Source: Leclercia adecarboxylata (GTDB taxonomy: Bacteria > Pseudomonadota > Gammaproteobacteria > Enterobacterales > Enterobacteriaceae). Taken from it: a stretch of 64,000 nt of DNA. The stretch covers positions 1,798,001 to 1,862,000 of the forward strand of contig NZ_CP035382.1 of assembly GCF_006874705.1 (NCBI RefSeq), read 5' to 3'. The notes under the pieces were generated by a model that was given only the letters and a program-made list of their open reading frames with translations, searched no databases and was not told the DNA's origin. Shown in pieces: positions 34,047 to 49,199 of this stretch; the first letter of the stretch is position 1, and each line of letters starts with the position of its first letter. The position numbers and the translations under genes were made by a program.

Positions 34047-35543
34047 ATGGCTCACACTCATTTATTAGCAGAAAGAATTTCCCGTCTCAGCGGCGCGCTG
34101 GAAAAAGGGCTCTTTGAACGTAGCCATGCCATCCGCCTCTGTTTACTGGCGGCATTGAGCGGCGAAAGCGTCTTTCTGCTGGGGCCGCCCGGCATCGCAA
34201 AAAGCCTGATTGCCCGCCGGCTGAAATTCGCGTTTCAGCATGCCAGAGCCTTTGAGTATCTGATGACCCGTTTTTCCACGCCGGAAGAGGTGTTCGGCCC
34301 GCTATCCATCCAGGCGCTTAAAGATGAAGGACGCTATGAACGTTTAACGGCGGGCTATCTCCCGGAAGCGGAGATCGTGTTTCTCGATGAAATCTGGAAA
34401 GCTGGCCCGGCGATCCTGAATACCCTGCTCACCGCCATCAACGAACGCCGGTTCCGCAATGGCGCGTTTGAAGAAAAAATCCCAATGCGCCTGCTGGTGG
34501 CAGCCTCCAACGAACTGCCGGAAGCCGACAGCAGTCTGGAAGCCTTATATGACCGCATGCTGATCCGCCTTTGGCTCGACAAGGTGCAGGACAAAGCGAA
34601 CTTCCGCTCGCTGCTGATTAGCCAGCAGGATGAAAACGATAACCCGGTGCCCGCTGCGCTACAGGTCACTGACGAAGAGTACCAGCAGTGGCAGCAGGAC
34701 ATTGGCAAAATCAAACTGCCGGATGCGGTGTTCGACCTGGTCTTTATGCTGCGCCAGCAGCTGGATGCCCTGCCGGGTGCGCCTTACGTCTCCGATCGCC
34801 GCTGGAAGAAAGCCATTCGCCTGTTGCAGGCCAGCGCCCTGTTCAGCGGTCGCGATGCGGTTGCCCCTATCGATCTGATCCTGTTGAAGGATTGCCTGTG
34901 GCATGACGCCAACGGCATGAACCTGATGCAGCAGCAGCTGGAAATATTGATGACCGGGCACGCCTGGGGACAGCAGGAGATGCTGAACCAGCTCGGGGCC
35001 ATCACCCAGCGCCGCCTTCAGCTTCAGCAGCAGCAAAGCGACAAAACCGCCCTGCGCGTCAGCCGTCAGAGCGGCATGTTTACCCGGCGTCCGCACTATG
35101 AATTACCGGCCGAACTGAGTGAGACCACCCTGACGCTACTCCTCCAGCAGCCGCTTAAGCTTCATGATATGCAGGTGATTCACATCACCATTGAGCGCGA
35201 AGCCCTGTCTCTGTGGCTGACCAAAGGCGGCGAGATCCGCGGCAAACTCAACGGCATCGGCTTTGCCCAGCAGCTCAATATGGAAGTGGACGGGAGTCTG
35301 CATCTGGTGATCCGCGACGTCAGCCTGCAGGGATCGCGCCTTGCGCTGCCAGGTACCGCCTCTGACAGCGTCCCGGAAGAGATCAAACAGCAGTTGGAAG
35401 CGCTGGATAACCAGTGGCATCTGCAGCACACCCGCTTTAGCGAGCAGCAAAAATGTCTGTTTATCCACAGTGACTGGTTGGGGCGAATTGAATCCAGCCT
35501 GCAGGATGTGAGCGCGCAGATCAAACAGGCGCGTCAATGCTGA
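34047..35543 (+). CDS. ravA: MoxR-family AAA+ ATPase RavA
   Basis: A 498-residue AAA+ ATPase that forms hexamers and binds the lysine decarboxylase LdcI; with ViaA it is linked to Fe-S respiratory complexes and aminoglycoside sensitivity. Walker A is [14 protein letters not shown] and Walker [13 protein letters not shown], with sensor 1 VAASNELPE and the discontinuous triple-helical and LARA domains C-terminal. The ATG follows AAGGATG. It overlaps viaA by seven bases, so the two are coupled. Confidence 0.95.
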   Translation: MAHTHLLAERISRLSGALEKGLFERSHAIRLCLLAALSGESVFLLGPPGIAKSLIARRLKFAFQHARAFEYLMTRFSTPEEVFGPLSIQALKDEGRYERLTAGYLPEAEIVFLDEIWKAGPAILNTLLTAINERRFRNGAFEEKIPMRLLVAASNELPEADSSLEALYDRMLIRLWLDKVQDKANFRSLLISQQDENDNPVPAALQVTDEEYQQWQQDIGKIKLPDAVFDLVFMLRQQLDALPGAPYVSDRRWKKAIRLLQASALFSGRDAVAPIDLILLKDCLWHDANGMNLMQQQLEILMTGHAWGQQEMLNQLGAITQRRLQLQQQQSDKTALRVSRQSGMFTRRPHYELPAELSETTLTLLLQQPLKLHDMQVIHITIEREALSLWLTKGGEIRGKLNGIGFAQQLNMEVDGSLHLVIRDVSLQGSRLALPGTASDSVPEEIKQQLEALDNQWHLQHTRFSEQQKCLFIHSDWLGRIESSLQDVSAQIKQARQC

Positions 35544-36988
35544 CGCTGGATACGCTCAACGTTATGCTCGCCGTCGGCGAGGAGGGCATGATCGAAGAGA
35601 TCATCCTGACCCTGCTGGCCTCGCCGCAGCTGGCGATCTTTTTCGAAAAATTTCCCCGGCTTAAAACCGCCATTACTGACGATCTCCCGCGCTGGCGGGA
35701 AAACTTGCGCAAAAGGCTGAAAGATACCCGCGTCCCGCCAGAGCTCACCGAAGAGGTGATGTGCTATCAGCAAAGCCAACTGCTCTCCACGCCCCAGCTG
35801 ATCGTCCAGCTGCCGCAGATTTTAACCCTGCTGGACAAGCTTCACTCCCCGTACGCTAGCCAGGCCCGGCAGCTGGTGGTGGATAACGCCACCTTTACGC
35901 CCGCCCTGCATACCCTCTTTTTACAGCGCTGGCGGTTGAGCCTGGTGGTACAGGCCACTTCCCTGAATCAGCAGCTACTGGAAGAGGAGCGCGAACAGCT
36001 GCTCAGCGAAGTGCAGGAGCGCATGACCTTAGCCGGGGCGCTGGAGCCGGTGCTGGTTGAAAATGAAAACGCTGCTGGTCGCCTGTGGGATATGAGCGCC
36101 GGTCAGCTCAAGCGCGGGGACTATCAGCTTATCGTTCGCTATGGCGACTTCCTGGCCCAGCAGCCGGAGCTGATGCAGCTGGCAGAACAGCTGGGCCGCT
36201 CCCGGGAGGCGAAGTCGGTGCCAAAAAAGGATGCCCCGCTGGAAACCTTCCGCACCCTGGTGCGTGAACCGGCAACGGTGCCGGAGCAGGTGGACGGCCT
36301 GCAGCAGAGCGACGACATTCTGCGCCTGCTGCCGCCCGAGCTGGCAACCCTGGGTATCACCGAGCTGGAGTATGAATTTTACCGTCGGCTGGTGGAGAAG
36401 CAGCTCCTGACCTACCGGCTGCATGGCGATGCGTGGCGGGAGAAGGTCAGCCAGCGTCCGGCGGTGCATCAGGATTTCGACGAACAGCCCCGCGGGCCGT
36501 TTATCGTCTGCGTGGACACTTCCGGTTCAATGGGCGGCTTCAATGAACAGTGCGCCAAAGCCTTTTGCCTGGCGCTGATGCGGGTGGCGCTGGCCGACAG
36601 ACGACGCTGCTTTATCATGCTGTTTTCCAGCGAGGTGGTGGGCTACGAGCTGTCAGGCCAGCACGGCCTCGAGCAGGCGATCCGCTTCTTAAGCCAGCGT
36701 TTTCGCGGCGGGACCGATCTCGCCAGCTGTTTTCGCGCCATTATCGAGCGGATGCAGGGCGGAGAGTGGTATGACGCCGACGCGGTGGTGATCTCGGATT
36801 TTATTGCCCAGCGGCTGCCGGATGAGGTGGTGAGTAAGGTGAAGGTGTTGCAGCGGGAGCATCAGCATCGTTTTCACGCGGTGGCGATGTCCACTCATGG
36901 AAAACCCGGCATCATGCGCATCTTCGATCATATCTGGCGCTTTGATACCGGGCTGCGTAGCCGCCTGCTGCGGCGCTGGAAACGCTAA
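35537..36988 (+). CDS. viaA: VWA-domain protein ViaA, RavA partner
   Basis: A 483-residue soluble protein with an all-helical N-terminal half and a C-terminal von Willebrand A domain. The MIDAS motif DTSGSMGG is in [14 protein letters not shown] (about residue 327), with the companion threonine in [11 protein letters not shown] and Asp in VVISDF. It stimulates the RavA ATPase. Its start lies inside ravA. Its stop codon abuts the asnA stop with no space for a terminator between these convergent genes. Confidence 0.95.
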   Translation: MLTLDTLNVMLAVGEEGMIEEIILTLLASPQLAIFFEKFPRLKTAITDDLPRWRENLRKRLKDTRVPPELTEEVMCYQQSQLLSTPQLIVQLPQILTLLDKLHSPYASQARQLVVDNATFTPALHTLFLQRWRLSLVVQATSLNQQLLEEEREQLLSEVQERMTLAGALEPVLVENENAAGRLWDMSAGQLKRGDYQLIVRYGDFLAQQPELMQLAEQLGRSREAKSVPKKDAPLETFRTLVREPATVPEQVDGLQQSDDILRLLPPELATLGITELEYEFYRRLVEKQLLTYRLHGDAWREKVSQRPAVHQDFDEQPRGPFIVCVDTSGSMGGFNEQCAKAFCLALMRVALADRRRCFIMLFSSEVVGYELSGQHGLEQAIRFLSQRFRGGTDLASCFRAIIERMQGGEWYDADAVVISDFIAQRLPDEVVSKVKVLQREHQHRFHAVAMSTHGKPGIMRIFDHIWRFDTGLRSRLLRRWKR

Positions 36989-37981
36989 TTACAGCAGCGC
37001 ATCCACGCTGTCACGCACCTGCTGCGGCCATACGCCACACTGAACCTGGCCGATGTGGGAGAGCTGCAGCAGTAACATGGTCAGGCGAGACTGGCCAATG
37101 CCGCCGCCGATGGTCTGAGGCATCTCACCGCGCAGCAGCGCCTGGTGCCATTCCAGCTTGAGACGATCTTCATCACCGGTGATTGCCAGCTGGCGCTGCA
37201 GCGCTTCGGCATCGACGCGGATCCCCATGGAAGAGAGCTCAAACGCATCTTCCAGAATCGGGTTCCACACCAGAATATCGCCATTCAGGCCTGCCAGGCC
37301 GCTCTCGCCTTCGCTGCTCCAGTCATCATAATCCGGCGCACGAACGTCGTGACGCTGACCATGAGAAAGCTTGCCGCCGATCCCAATCAGGAATACGGCC
37401 CCTAACTCTTTAGCGATCGCGCGCTCACGACCTTTAGCATCCAGATCCGGGAAGCGGCTTAGCAGCTCCTGGCTGTGAACAAACTGGATCGCCTCCGGCA
37501 GGAACGGGGTCAGACCAAACTCTTTGCTGACCGCCGCTTCGGTCTCTTTGATCCCGGCATAAATGGCTTCTACCGTCGCCTTCAGCGTGCGGGTATGACG
37601 TTCCCCATCACCCATGACGCGTTCCCAGTCCCACTGGTCAACGTACACAGAGTGAATGGCGGTAAGGCGGTCTTCATCGGGGCGAAGAGCTTTCATGTGC
37701 GTGTAAAGCCCTTCGCCCGCGCTGAAGTCGTGTTGTCCCAGGGTTTGACGCTTCCACTTCGCGAGGGAATGAACCACCTCGAACTGGGCGTCTGGCAGTG
37801 TTTTCACTTTCACCTGTACCGCTTTTTCGCAACCAGACAGGTTGTCCTGCGTCCCGTCGCCCACGCGGCTTAAGATCGGTGCCTGAACTTCAATAAGACC
37901 GAGCTTCTCTTCCAGCTGGCGGGAAAAATGGGATTTAACGAAACTGATCTGGCGTTGTTGTGCGATGTAAGCGGTTTTCAT
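36989..37981 (-). CDS. asnA: Aspartate-ammonia ligase AsnA
   Basis: A 330-residue ammonia-dependent asparagine synthetase related to class II aminoacyl-tRNA synthetases. It begins [20 protein letters not shown]. Conserved regions include [12 protein letters not shown] at the C-terminus and [16 protein letters not shown] (motif 3-like, with the catalytic Arg). Length equals E. coli AsnA. It is divergent from asnC, whose product activates asnA when asparagine is low; the 150-bp intergenic region carries the control elements. Confidence 0.96.
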   Translation of the reverse strand: MKTAYIAQQRQISFVKSHFSRQLEEKLGLIEVQAPILSRVGDGTQDNLSGCEKAVQVKVKTLPDAQFEVVHSLAKWKRQTLGQHDFSAGEGLYTHMKALRPDEDRLTAIHSVYVDQWDWERVMGDGERHTRTLKATVEAIYAGIKETEAAVSKEFGLTPFLPEAIQFVHSQELLSRFPDLDAKGRERAIAKELGAVFLIGIGGKLSHGQRHDVRAPDYDDWSSEGESGLAGLNGDILVWNPILEDAFELSSMGIRVDAEALQRQLAITGDEDRLKLEWHQALLRGEMPQTIGGGIGQSRLTMLLLQLSHIGQVQCGVWPQQVRDSVDALL

Positions 37982-38131
37982 TATTTATACTCCTGCGTCC
38001 TGTTGGCATTGATTAAGCAACAAAAAAGAACCTCTTTCAATAATCCAACAATAAAACTTCGCTATCACTTTTGATTCGATAAAATTACCCTCTAAAATAG
38101 AGTGATTCATTAATCTTCATAAGAAAAAACT

Positions 38132-38590
38132 ATGGAAAATTATCAGATCGACAATCTGGACCGCGGCATCCTTGAGGCCCTGATGGCTAACGCCCGTACT
38201 GCCTATGCCGAACTGGCCAAACAGTTTGGCGTCAGTCCAGGGACTATTCATGTGCGCGTAGAGAAGATGAAGCAGGCGGGTATCATCACCGGGGCACATA
38301 TCGACGTCAGCCCTAAACAGTTGGGGTACGACGTCTGCTGCTTTATCGGCATCATCCTGAAGAGCGCCAAAGACTATCCTTCCGCACTGGCAAAGCTCAA
38401 TGCGCTGGATGAAGTGACCGAGGCCTACTACACCACCGGTCACTACAGCATCTTTATTAAGGTGATGTGCCGATCGATCGACGCCCTGCAGCAGGTACTT
38501 ATCAACAAGATCCAAACAATCGATGAAATTCAGTCCACCGAGACGTTGATCTCCCTGCAGAACCCGATCATGCGTACCATCCGCCCCTGA
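38132..38590 (+). CDS. asnC: Transcriptional regulator AsnC (Lrp/AsnC family)
   Basis: A 152-residue feast/famine regulator with an N-terminal helix-turn-helix (LAKQFGVSPGTIHVRVEKMKQAGII) and a C-terminal RAM domain that binds asparagine. It activates the divergent asnA and represses its own gene; in E. coli its transcripts run towards mioC and oriC. Length and sequence match the E. coli protein. Confidence 0.96.
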   Translation: MENYQIDNLDRGILEALMANARTAYAELAKQFGVSPGTIHVRVEKMKQAGIITGAHIDVSPKQLGYDVCCFIGIILKSAKDYPSALAKLNALDEVTEAYYTTGHYSIFIKVMCRSIDALQQVLINKIQTIDEIQSTETLISLQNPIMRTIRP

Positions 38591-38611
38591 TCGGGCAAAT
38601 TCATACCCACA

Positions 38612-38620
38612 TTTTCCACA
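38612..38620 (+). promoter_or_regulatory. DnaA box in the mioC promoter region
   Basis: TTTTCCACA fits the relaxed DnaA consensus TTWTNCACA and lies about 60 bp upstream of mioC, where E. coli also has a DnaA box through which DnaA represses mioC transcription towards oriC. Confidence 0.6.
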
Positions 38621-38679
38621 GGTAGATCCCAGCTCGCTCACAGCGTACAATGATCCCTCTTTATATGAGCGAGCGATCC

Positions 38680-39129
38680 ATGGCAGATATTACTCTAATC
38701 AGCGGCAGCACCCTTGGCGGGGCTGAATATGTCGCGGAACACCTGGCTGAAAAGCTGGAAGACGCGGGTTTTTCCACTGAAACGCTGCACGGGCCGTTGT
38801 TAGAAGATCTGCCGAACGACGGGATCTGGCTGTTGATCACCTCCACCCACGGTGCAGGCGATCTTCCGGATAACCTTCTTCCTTTATATGAAGAGTTAAA
38901 AGAACAGCAGCCCGACCTGGCGAACGTCCGTTTTGGGGCGATCGGCATCGGCAGCCGGGAATATGACACCTTCTGCGGCGCCGTTGAGAAAGTCGAGACC
39001 GAACTGAAGTCCTGTGGGGCACAACAGATCGGTGAAACGCTGAAGATCAACATCCTCGATCACGATATTCCGGAAGATCCAGCGGAACTTTGGCTGGCTG
39101 AATGGAAAAATTTACTCAAAACCGATTAA
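38680..39129 (+). CDS. mioC: Flavodoxin-like protein MioC
   Basis: A 149-residue FMN-binding flavodoxin (147 in E. coli). The phosphate loop is SGSTLGGAEYVAEHL, followed by the STHGAGDLPDN and GIGSREYDTFCGA flavin loops. E. coli MioC was reported to support biotin synthase activity. The start MADITLISG matches the family; an in-frame ATG ten codons earlier is not needed. Transcription runs into oriC from the mioC side. Confidence 0.95.
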   Translation: MADITLISGSTLGGAEYVAEHLAEKLEDAGFSTETLHGPLLEDLPNDGIWLLITSTHGAGDLPDNLLPLYEELKEQQPDLANVRFGAIGIGSREYDTFCGAVEKVETELKSCGAQQIGETLKINILDHDIPEDPAELWLAEWKNLLKTD

Positions 39130-39130
39130 A

Positions 39131-39416
39131 GATCGTGCGATCAGATGTGGATAACTCTGGTTAAAAGCTTGGATCAACCGGTAGTTATCCCAAGAACAAC
39201 CCTTGATGACTTTTTGTGCTGTGTATAACATCGCGATCTGATCCCAGCTTATACGTTGCAGGATCACCGATCATTCACAGCAAATGATCCTCTCTAAACG
39301 CATGATCTTCTTCGGGAGATCCGGCTTATCCACAGAAACCCGCGATCCTAATAAGAGATCACAATAAAACAGATCTCTAAATAAAAAGATCTTCTTTTTA
39401 ATAGCCAGGATCCCAG
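39131..39416 (-). other. oriC: Chromosomal replication origin oriC
   Basis: The gap between mioC and mnmG carries the E. coli-type origin, inverted relative to K-12. DnaA boxes: R1 TTATCCACA 39326-39334; R5/M TCATTCACA 39271-39279; R2 TGTGTATAA 39220-39228; R3 TTATCCCAA 39185-39193 (degenerate); R4 TGTGGATAA 39146-39154. I count 15 GATC sites, the targets of Dam and SeqA, in this span. The unwinding 13-mers are listed separately. The stretch 39417-39502 leads into mnmG and holds its promoter. Confidence 0.97.
39348..39391 (-). other. oriC DNA-unwinding element (three 13-mers)
   Basis: On the minus strand the three AT-rich 13-mers read GATCTCTTATTAG (39348-39360), GATCTGTTTTATT (39363-39375) and GATCTTTTTATTT (39379-39391). 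All begin with GATCT as in E. coli. They lie beside R1 at the mnmG side of oriC. Confidence 0.95.
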
Positions 39417-39502
39417 TGCTTTCTCGATCGACTAAAGTTGAGTAGAATCCACGGCCCGGGCTTCAATCCATTTTCTTACCGCTTTACGCGAGGCAGACCA
39501 CC

Positions 39503-41392
39503 ATGTTTTATCAGGATCCTTTTGACGTCATCATCATTGGCGGGGGTCATGCAGGCACCGAGGCCGCAATGGCCGCGGCGCGAATGGGTCAACAGACCCT
39601 GCTTTTGACACACAATATCGACACGCTAGGACAGATGTCCTGTAATCCGGCGATTGGCGGCATTGGGAAAGGACACCTGGTAAAAGAAGTGGATGCACTT
39701 GGCGGCCTGATGGCAACCGCGATCGACCATGCCGGCATTCAGTTTAGGATACTAAACGCGAGCAAAGGTCCCGCCGTTCGTGCCACCCGTGCACAGGCAG
39801 ACCGCGTGCTCTATCGTCAGGCGGTGCGTACCGCGCTGGAGAATCAGCCGAACCTGATGATCTTCCAGCAGGCAGTTGAGGATCTGATCGTCGAAAACGA
39901 TCGTGTCGTCGGTGCCGTGACCCAGATGGGTCTGAAGTTCCGTGCCAAAGCCGTGGTGCTGACCGTCGGGACTTTCCTTGATGGCAAAATTCATATCGGA
40001 CTGGATAACTACAGCGGTGGCCGTGCTGGCGATCCGCCGTCCATTCCGCTGTCGCGCCGTCTGCGCGAGCTGCCGCTGCGCGTCAGCCGCCTGAAAACCG
40101 GCACGCCGCCGCGTATTGACGCCCGCACCATTGATTTCAGCGTGCTGGCACAGCAGCATGGTGATAACCCAATGCCGGTCTTCTCGTTCATGGGCAACGT
40201 GGATCAACATCCGCGCCAGGTGCCGTGCTATGTCACGCACACTAACGAGAAAACCCATGACGTGATCCGCAGTAACCTCGATCGCAGCCCGATGTATGCC
40301 GGGGTGATCGAAGGGATCGGCCCACGCTACTGTCCGTCGATCGAAGACAAGGTGATGCGCTTTGCCGATCGTAACCAGCATCAGATCTTCCTCGAGCCGG
40401 AAGGGCTGACCTCCAACGAGATCTACCCGAACGGTATCTCCACCAGCCTGCCTTTCGACGTACAGATGCAGATCGTCCGTTCGATGCAGGGGATGGAGAA
40501 TGCGAGGATTGTCCGTCCGGGCTATGCCATCGAGTATGACTTCTTCGATCCGCGTGACCTGAAGCCAACCCTGGAGAGCAAATATATCCAGGGGCTGTTC
40601 TTTGCGGGCCAGATCAACGGTACCACCGGTTACGAAGAAGCTGCTGCGCAGGGTCTGCTGGCCGGTCTGAACGCCGCGCGCTTCTCGGCCGAGAAAGAGG
40701 GCTGGGCGCCGGGCCGTTCTCAGGCTTACCTTGGCGTGCTGGTGGATGACCTCTGCACCCTGGGGACCAAAGAGCCGTACCGCATGTTTACCTCTCGCGC
40801 GGAATATCGTCTGATGCTGCGTGAAGACAATGCCGATCTGCGCCTGACCGAAATCGGCCGTGAGCTGGGTCTGGTGGATGACGCGCGCTGGGCGCGTTTC
40901 AACGAGAAGCTGGAGAACATCGAGCGTGAACGTCAGCGCCTGAAGTCCACCTGGGTCAACCCAACCGCCGAATCTGTAGACGAAGTGAACGCTCACCTGT
41001 CTGCGCCACTTTCGCGTGAAGCCAGCGGGGAAGATCTGCTCCGTCGTCCGGAGATGACCTACGACCAGCTGATCCAGATGACGCCGTTCGCGCCGGGTCT
41101 GGAAGACGTGCAGGCTGCCGAGCAGGTTGAAATCCAGGTGAAATACGAAGGCTATATTGCCCGTCAGCAGGATGAAATCGAGAAACAGCAGCGCAACGAG
41201 AGTACCATCCTCCCGGCCACGCTGGATTATCGTCAGGTTAACGGCCTCTCCAACGAGGTGATCGCCAAGCTGAATGACCATAAGCCGTCATCCATCGGCC
41301 AGGCATCGCGTATTTCCGGCGTCACCCCTGCGGCCATCTCCATTCTGCTGGTGTGGCTGAAAAAACAGGGTATGCTGCGCCGCAGCGCATAA
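39503..41392 (+). CDS. mnmG: tRNA uridine 5-carboxymethylaminomethyl modification enzyme MnmG (GidA)
   Basis: A 629-residue FAD enzyme that with MnmE modifies the wobble uridine of several tRNAs. The dinucleotide-binding motif is [21 protein letters not shown]. Further family signatures are [13 protein letters not shown] [15 protein letters not shown] and [22 protein letters not shown]. The C-terminal helical domain contacts tRNA and MnmE. Its promoter lies next to oriC and its transcription is thought to influence initiation. Length equals E. coli MnmG. Confidence 0.97.
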   Translation: MFYQDPFDVIIIGGGHAGTEAAMAAARMGQQTLLLTHNIDTLGQMSCNPAIGGIGKGHLVKEVDALGGLMATAIDHAGIQFRILNASKGPAVRATRAQADRVLYRQAVRTALENQPNLMIFQQAVEDLIVENDRVVGAVTQMGLKFRAKAVVLTVGTFLDGKIHIGLDNYSGGRAGDPPSIPLSRRLRELPLRVSRLKTGTPPRIDARTIDFSVLAQQHGDNPMPVFSFMGNVDQHPRQVPCYVTHTNEKTHDVIRSNLDRSPMYAGVIEGIGPRYCPSIEDKVMRFADRNQHQIFLEPEGLTSNEIYPNGISTSLPFDVQMQIVRSMQGMENARIVRPGYAIEYDFFDPRDLKPTLESKYIQGLFFAGQINGTTGYEEAAAQGLLAGLNAARFSAEKEGWAPGRSQAYLGVLVDDLCTLGTKEPYRMFTSRAEYRLMLREDNADLRLTEIGRELGLVDDARWARFNEKLENIERERQRLKSTWVNPTAESVDEVNAHLSAPLSREASGEDLLRRPEMTYDQLIQMTPFAPGLEDVQAAEQVEIQVKYEGYIARQQDEIEKQQRNESTILPATLDYRQVNGLSNEVIAKLNDHKPSSIGQASRISGVTPAAISILLVWLKKQGMLRRSA

Positions 41393-41402
41393 TCGTAAGA
41401 AC

Positions 41403-41473
41403 TGCCCGGTGATGCGTAGCGATCCGGGCCTACAGAACTCCGTAGAGCGGGTAAGCGTAGCGCCACCCGCCAA
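41403..41473. repeat. BIME between mnmG and rsmG
   Basis: Two REP-type palindromes (GCCCGGTGATGCGTAGCGATCCGGGCCTAC.. halves and GCGGGTAAGCGTAGCGCCACCCGC) fill the gap between the co-directional mnmG and rsmG, ending about 25 bp before the rsmG start. Confidence 0.75.
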
Positions 41474-41497
41474 AACGCATCTCAACAGGTATTCACC

Positions 41498-42121
41498 GTG
41501 CTCAACAAACTCACTCGTCTGCTGGATCAAGCCGGTATTTCGCTCACCGATCACCAGAAAAATCAGCTGGTGGGGTATGTCGATATGCTGCACAAATGGA
41601 ACAAGGCCTATAACCTCACCTCGGTTCGCGACCCGAATGAGATGCTGGTGCGTCACATTCTCGACAGCATCGTCGTGGCGCCTCACCTCCAGGGCGAACG
41701 TTTTATTGATGTAGGCACCGGTCCGGGCTTGCCTGGTATCCCGCTCTCTATCGTGCGTCCTGAGTGTCAGTTCACGTTGCTGGACAGCCTGGGCAAGCGC
41801 GTGCGCTTCCTGCGACAGGTTCAACATGAGCTGAAGCTGGAAAATATTCATCCGGTGCAGAGTAGGGTAGAGGAGTTTCCCGCCGAGCCGCCGTTTGACG
41901 GCGTGATCAGCCGGGCATTTGCTTCGCTCAATGACATGATCGACTGGTGTAAGCATCTGCCTGCGCAGAATGGGCGCTTTTATGCGCTGAAAGGGATCCT
42001 GCCGGAAGACGAAATTGCACAGTTGCCTGCCGGGTTTGAACTGGAGTCCGCTATTAAATTGCGCGTTCCGCAGCTGGAAGGTGAACGTCATCTGGTGATC
42101 GTTAAGCCAAACAATTTTTAA
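41498..42121 (+). CDS. rsmG: 16S rRNA m7G527 methyltransferase RsmG (GidB)
   Basis: A 207-residue SAM-dependent methyltransferase that modifies G527 of 16S rRNA; its loss gives low-level streptomycin resistance in E. coli. The SAM-binding motif is [17 protein letters not shown] and the family block [11 protein letters not shown] follows. The start is GTG, preceded by a weak site, and matches MLNKL.. of E. coli. It follows mnmG as in most bacteria. Confidence 0.96.
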   Translation: MLNKLTRLLDQAGISLTDHQKNQLVGYVDMLHKWNKAYNLTSVRDPNEMLVRHILDSIVVAPHLQGERFIDVGTGPGLPGIPLSIVRPECQFTLLDSLGKRVRFLRQVQHELKLENIHPVQSRVEEFPAEPPFDGVISRAFASLNDMIDWCKHLPAQNGRFYALKGILPEDEIAQLPAGFELESAIKLRVPQLEGERHLVIVKPNNF

Positions 42122-42736
42122 AAAAATAATAAAAAATGTGGAATTTGTGCTGTTCTTAGTATGTTAAAAAACAGACGAATGCTTAAGAAATAAACAGCTT
42201 TAATTTAACCGCTTTTTTACTATGGATTTTCTTTGGGTTAACCTGAGCGTGTAGTTAACCCATAATATAATAAACACTGAAAATATCAGCTTGCTAAAAG
42301 TAGGAAAGAGTAACCAGATTGCAATGTTAAATATTTATTATAAATGTCAATAAAAGGTTTCTCTTGTATACAGGGCTGTTTTGAAAATAGTTGCTGAAAT
42401 TACGCTTTAATATCAGAAAGATGAAATATAACGATTTACTGATTTAATTTATTCGACCTTATCGTAAATGTGTATTTTGTGATCTCGTGCACGCTTTATC
42501 GCCAACGTTTCCGCGCAGTTTGCAGTTTTGACGAGTCATTCACAGTTTGACGAAAAGTTAAGAAATAGCGCTGGGGAAAAATATTTAAACATTTATTCAC
42601 CTTTTCGCTACTTATTGTTTGAAATCACGGGGACGCACCGTATAATTTGACCGCTTTTTGCTGCTTGACTCTGAGCCCTAAAGGACGTTTTATACGACAC
42701 GCGGCATACCTCGAAGGGAGCAGGAGTAAAAACGTG
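42122..42736 (+). promoter_or_regulatory. AT-rich rsmG-atpI spacer with atp promoter
   Basis: This 615-bp stretch is unusually AT-rich up to about 42600 and has no credible ORF. Near its end TATAAT (42641-42646) with a weak -35 TTTGAA 17 bp upstream could be the main atp promoter, about 90 bp before atpI. A Shine-Dalgarno GGAGCAGGAG (42717-42726) serves atpI. I see no other named element. Confidence 0.55.
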
Positions 42737-43941
<1,205 letters not shown>

Positions 43942-43968
43942 TTCTTTACCAACACTACTACGTTTTAA

Positions 43969-44247
<279 letters not shown>

Positions 44248-44283
44248 TAAGCCACAGTTGTAAATTTAAAGAGGTATTGTGCT

Positions 44284-44754
44284 GTGAACATGAACGCAAC
44301 AATCCTCGGCCAGGCCATCGCGTTTGTTATCTTTGTCTGGTTCTGCATGAAGTATGTATGGCCGCCATTAATGGCAGCCATCGAAAAACGTCAGAAAGAA
44401 ATCTCTGACGGCCTGGCTTCTGCAGAACGCGCTAAGAAAGATTTGGACCTTGCACAGGCCAACGCGACCGACCAGCTGAAAAAAGCGAAAGCGGAAGCCC
44501 AGGTAATCATCGAGCAGGCGAACAAACGTCGTTCTCAGATCCTGGACGAAGCGAAAGCTGAAGCAGAACAGGAACGTACTAAAATCGTGACGCAAGCGCA
44601 GGCAGAAATTGATGCCGAGCGTAAACGTGCTCGCGAAGAGCTGCGTAAGCAGGTCGCGATTCTGGCTGTTGCTGGCGCCGAGAAGATCATCGAACGTTCC
44701 GTGGATGAAGCTGCTAACAGCGACATCGTGGACAAACTTGTCGCTGAACTGTAA
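44284..44754 (+). CDS. atpF: ATP synthase F0 subunit b
   Basis: A 156-residue stator subunit with one N-terminal transmembrane helix ([20 protein letters not shown]) and a long charged coiled coil that dimerises and reaches the delta subunit. The start is GTG, as in E. coli, preceded by AAAGAGGT. Length is identical to the E. coli subunit. Confidence 0.97.
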   Translation: MNMNATILGQAIAFVIFVWFCMKYVWPPLMAAIEKRQKEISDGLASAERAKKDLDLAQANATDQLKKAKAEAQVIIEQANKRRSQILDEAKAEAEQERTKIVTQAQAEIDAERKRAREELRKQVAILAVAGAEKIIERSVDEAANSDIVDKLVAEL

Positions 44755-44768
44755 GGAGGGAGGGGCTG

Positions 44769-45302
44769 ATGTCTGAATTTGTTACGGTAGCTCGCCCCTA
44801 CGCCAAAGCAGCTTTTGACTTTGCTATCGAACACCAAAATGTCGATCGCTGGCAGAACATGCTGGCGTTTGCCGCTGAGGTAACGAAAAACGAACACATG
44901 GCTGAGATGCTTTCGGGTGCACTGGCACCGGAAACCCTCGCCACTTCGTTCATCGCCATTTGCGGTGAGCAGCTGGACACCAACGGTCAGAACCTGATTC
45001 GGGTAATGGCAGAAAATGGTCGTCTGAAAGCGCTCCCGGATGTTCTTGAGCAGTTCGAGCACCTGCGTGCCCTCAGTGAAGCCACCGTTGAAGTTCACGT
45101 AACTTCTGCGACTGAGCTGAGTAACGAACAGCTTGCGAAAATCACCGCCGCGATGGAAAAACGTCTGTCACGCAAAGTGAAGCTGAATTGCAATATCGAT
45201 AAGTCTGTAATGGCGGGCGTAATCATCCGTGCGGGTGATATGGTCATTGATGGCAGCGTACGCGGCCGTCTTGAGCGCCTTGCAGACGTCTTGCAGTCTT
45301 AA
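44769..45302 (+). CDS. atpH: ATP synthase F1 subunit delta
   Basis: A 177-residue peripheral-stalk subunit linking F1 alpha to the b dimer. It begins [19 protein letters not shown], the typical OSCP/delta signature, and ends [11 protein letters not shown]. It lies 14 bp after atpF with GGAGGGAGG as ribosome-binding site. Length matches E. coli. Confidence 0.97.
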   Translation: MSEFVTVARPYAKAAFDFAIEHQNVDRWQNMLAFAAEVTKNEHMAEMLSGALAPETLATSFIAICGEQLDTNGQNLIRVMAENGRLKALPDVLEQFEHLRALSEATVEVHVTSATELSNEQLAKITAAMEKRLSRKVKLNCNIDKSVMAGVIIRAGDMVIDGSVRGRLERLADVLQS

Positions 45303-45314
45303 GGGGACTGGAGC

Positions 45315-46856
45315 ATGCAACTGAATTCCACCGAAATCAGCGAACTGATCAAGCAGCGCATTGCTCAGTTCAGTGTTGTGAGTGAAGCTCACAACGAAGG
45401 TACTATTGTTTCTGTAAGCGACGGTGTTATCCGCATCCACGGCCTGGCCGATTGTATGCAGGGTGAAATGATCTCCCTGCCGGGTAACCGTTACGCTATC
45501 GCACTGAACCTGGAGCGCGACTCCGTAGGTGCAGTTGTGATGGGTCCTTACGCTGACCTCGCCGAAGGCATGAAGGTCAAGTGTACTGGCCGTATTCTTG
45601 AAGTTCCAGTTGGCCGCGGCCTGCTGGGTCGCGTGGTGAACACCCTGGGTGCGCCAATCGACGGTAAAGGTCCGGTTGATAACGATGGCTTCTCGCCAAT
45701 CGAAGTTATCGCACCGGGCGTAATCGACCGTCAATCCGTCGACCAGCCGGTGCAGACCGGTTATAAGTCCGTTGACGCCATGATCCCAATCGGCCGTGGC
45801 CAGCGTGAGCTGATCATCGGTGACCGTCAGACCGGTAAAACCGCGATGGCAATCGATGCGATCATCAACCAGCGCGATTCCGGCATCAAATGTGTGTACG
45901 TGGCTATCGGCCAGAAAGCGTCCACCATTTCTAACGTGGTTCGTAAACTGGAAGAGCACGGCGCGCTGGCTAACACCATCGTTGTTGTTGCTACCGCTTC
46001 TGAATCTGCTGCACTGCAATACCTGGCACCGTATGCCGGTTGCGCAATGGGCGAATACTTCCGTGACCGCGGTGAAGATGCACTGATCGTTTATGATGAC
46101 CTGTCCAAACAGGCCGTTGCATACCGTCAGGTTTCCCTGCTGCTCCGTCGTCCACCAGGACGTGAAGCATTCCCGGGCGACGTATTCTATCTGCACTCCC
46201 GTCTGCTGGAGCGTGCATCCCGCGTTAACGCGGAATACGTTGAGAACTTCACCAAAGGTGCAGTGAAAGGCCAGACCGGTTCTCTGACCGCGCTGCCAAT
46301 CATCGAAACCCAGGCGGGTGACGTTTCTGCGTTCGTTCCGACCAACGTAATCTCCATTACCGATGGTCAGATCTTCCTGGAAACCAACCTGTTTAACTCC
46401 GGTATTCGTCCGGCGGTTAACCCGGGTATCTCCGTATCCCGTGTGGGTGGTGCAGCGCAGACCAAGATCATCAAGAAACTGTCCGGTGGTATTCGTACCG
46501 CGCTGGCACAGTATCGTGAACTGGCAGCGTTCTCCCAGTTTGCATCTGACCTTGACGATGCAACCCGTAAACAGCTGGACCACGGTCAGAAAGTGACCGA
46601 ACTGCTGAAACAGAAACAGTATGCCCCTATGTCAGTCGCACAGCAGGGCCTGGTACTGTTCGCAGCAGAACGTGGTTATCTGGGAGATGTAGAACTGGCG
46701 AAAATCGGTAGCTTCGAAGCCGCTCTGCTGGCTTTCGCTGACCGTGACCATGCTCCACTGATGCAAGAGATCAACCAGTCCGGTGGCTATAACGACGAAA
46801 TCGAAGGCAAGCTGAAGAGCCTGCTCGATTCCTTCAAAGCAACCCAGTCCTGGTAA
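45315..46856 (+). CDS. atpA: ATP synthase F1 subunit alpha
   Basis: A 513-residue non-catalytic nucleotide-binding subunit. The P-loop is GDRQTGKTA near residue 170, and the family signature [14 protein letters not shown] near residue 365 contains the arginine that reaches the catalytic site. An N-terminal beta-barrel, a nucleotide-binding domain and a helical bundle occur in the usual order. Length equals E. coli. Confidence 0.98.
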   Translation: MQLNSTEISELIKQRIAQFSVVSEAHNEGTIVSVSDGVIRIHGLADCMQGEMISLPGNRYAIALNLERDSVGAVVMGPYADLAEGMKVKCTGRILEVPVGRGLLGRVVNTLGAPIDGKGPVDNDGFSPIEVIAPGVIDRQSVDQPVQTGYKSVDAMIPIGRGQRELIIGDRQTGKTAMAIDAIINQRDSGIKCVYVAIGQKASTISNVVRKLEEHGALANTIVVVATASESAALQYLAPYAGCAMGEYFRDRGEDALIVYDDLSKQAVAYRQVSLLLRRPPGREAFPGDVFYLHSRLLERASRVNAEYVENFTKGAVKGQTGSLTALPIIETQAGDVSAFVPTNVISITDGQIFLETNLFNSGIRPAVNPGISVSRVGGAAQTKIIKKLSGGIRTALAQYRELAAFSQFASDLDDATRKQLDHGQKVTELLKQKQYAPMSVAQQGLVLFAAERGYLGDVELAKIGSFEAALLAFADRDHAPLMQEINQSGGYNDEIEGKLKSLLDSFKATQSW

Positions 46857-46906
46857 CGTCTGGCGGTCTGTCTTAGGACAGGCCGCAAGGCATTGAGGAG
46901 AAGCTC

Positions 46907-49179
<2,273 letters not shown>

Positions 49180-49199
49180 CGCCTTAATCGGAGGGTGAT

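Noticed and set aside
39752..41281. A 509-codon open frame antisense to mnmG
   Set aside because: It is the antisense shadow of a highly expressed gene with biased codons. The translation is rich in His/Gln/Arg and has no domain. Similar shadows occur against atpA, glmU, typA and glnA.
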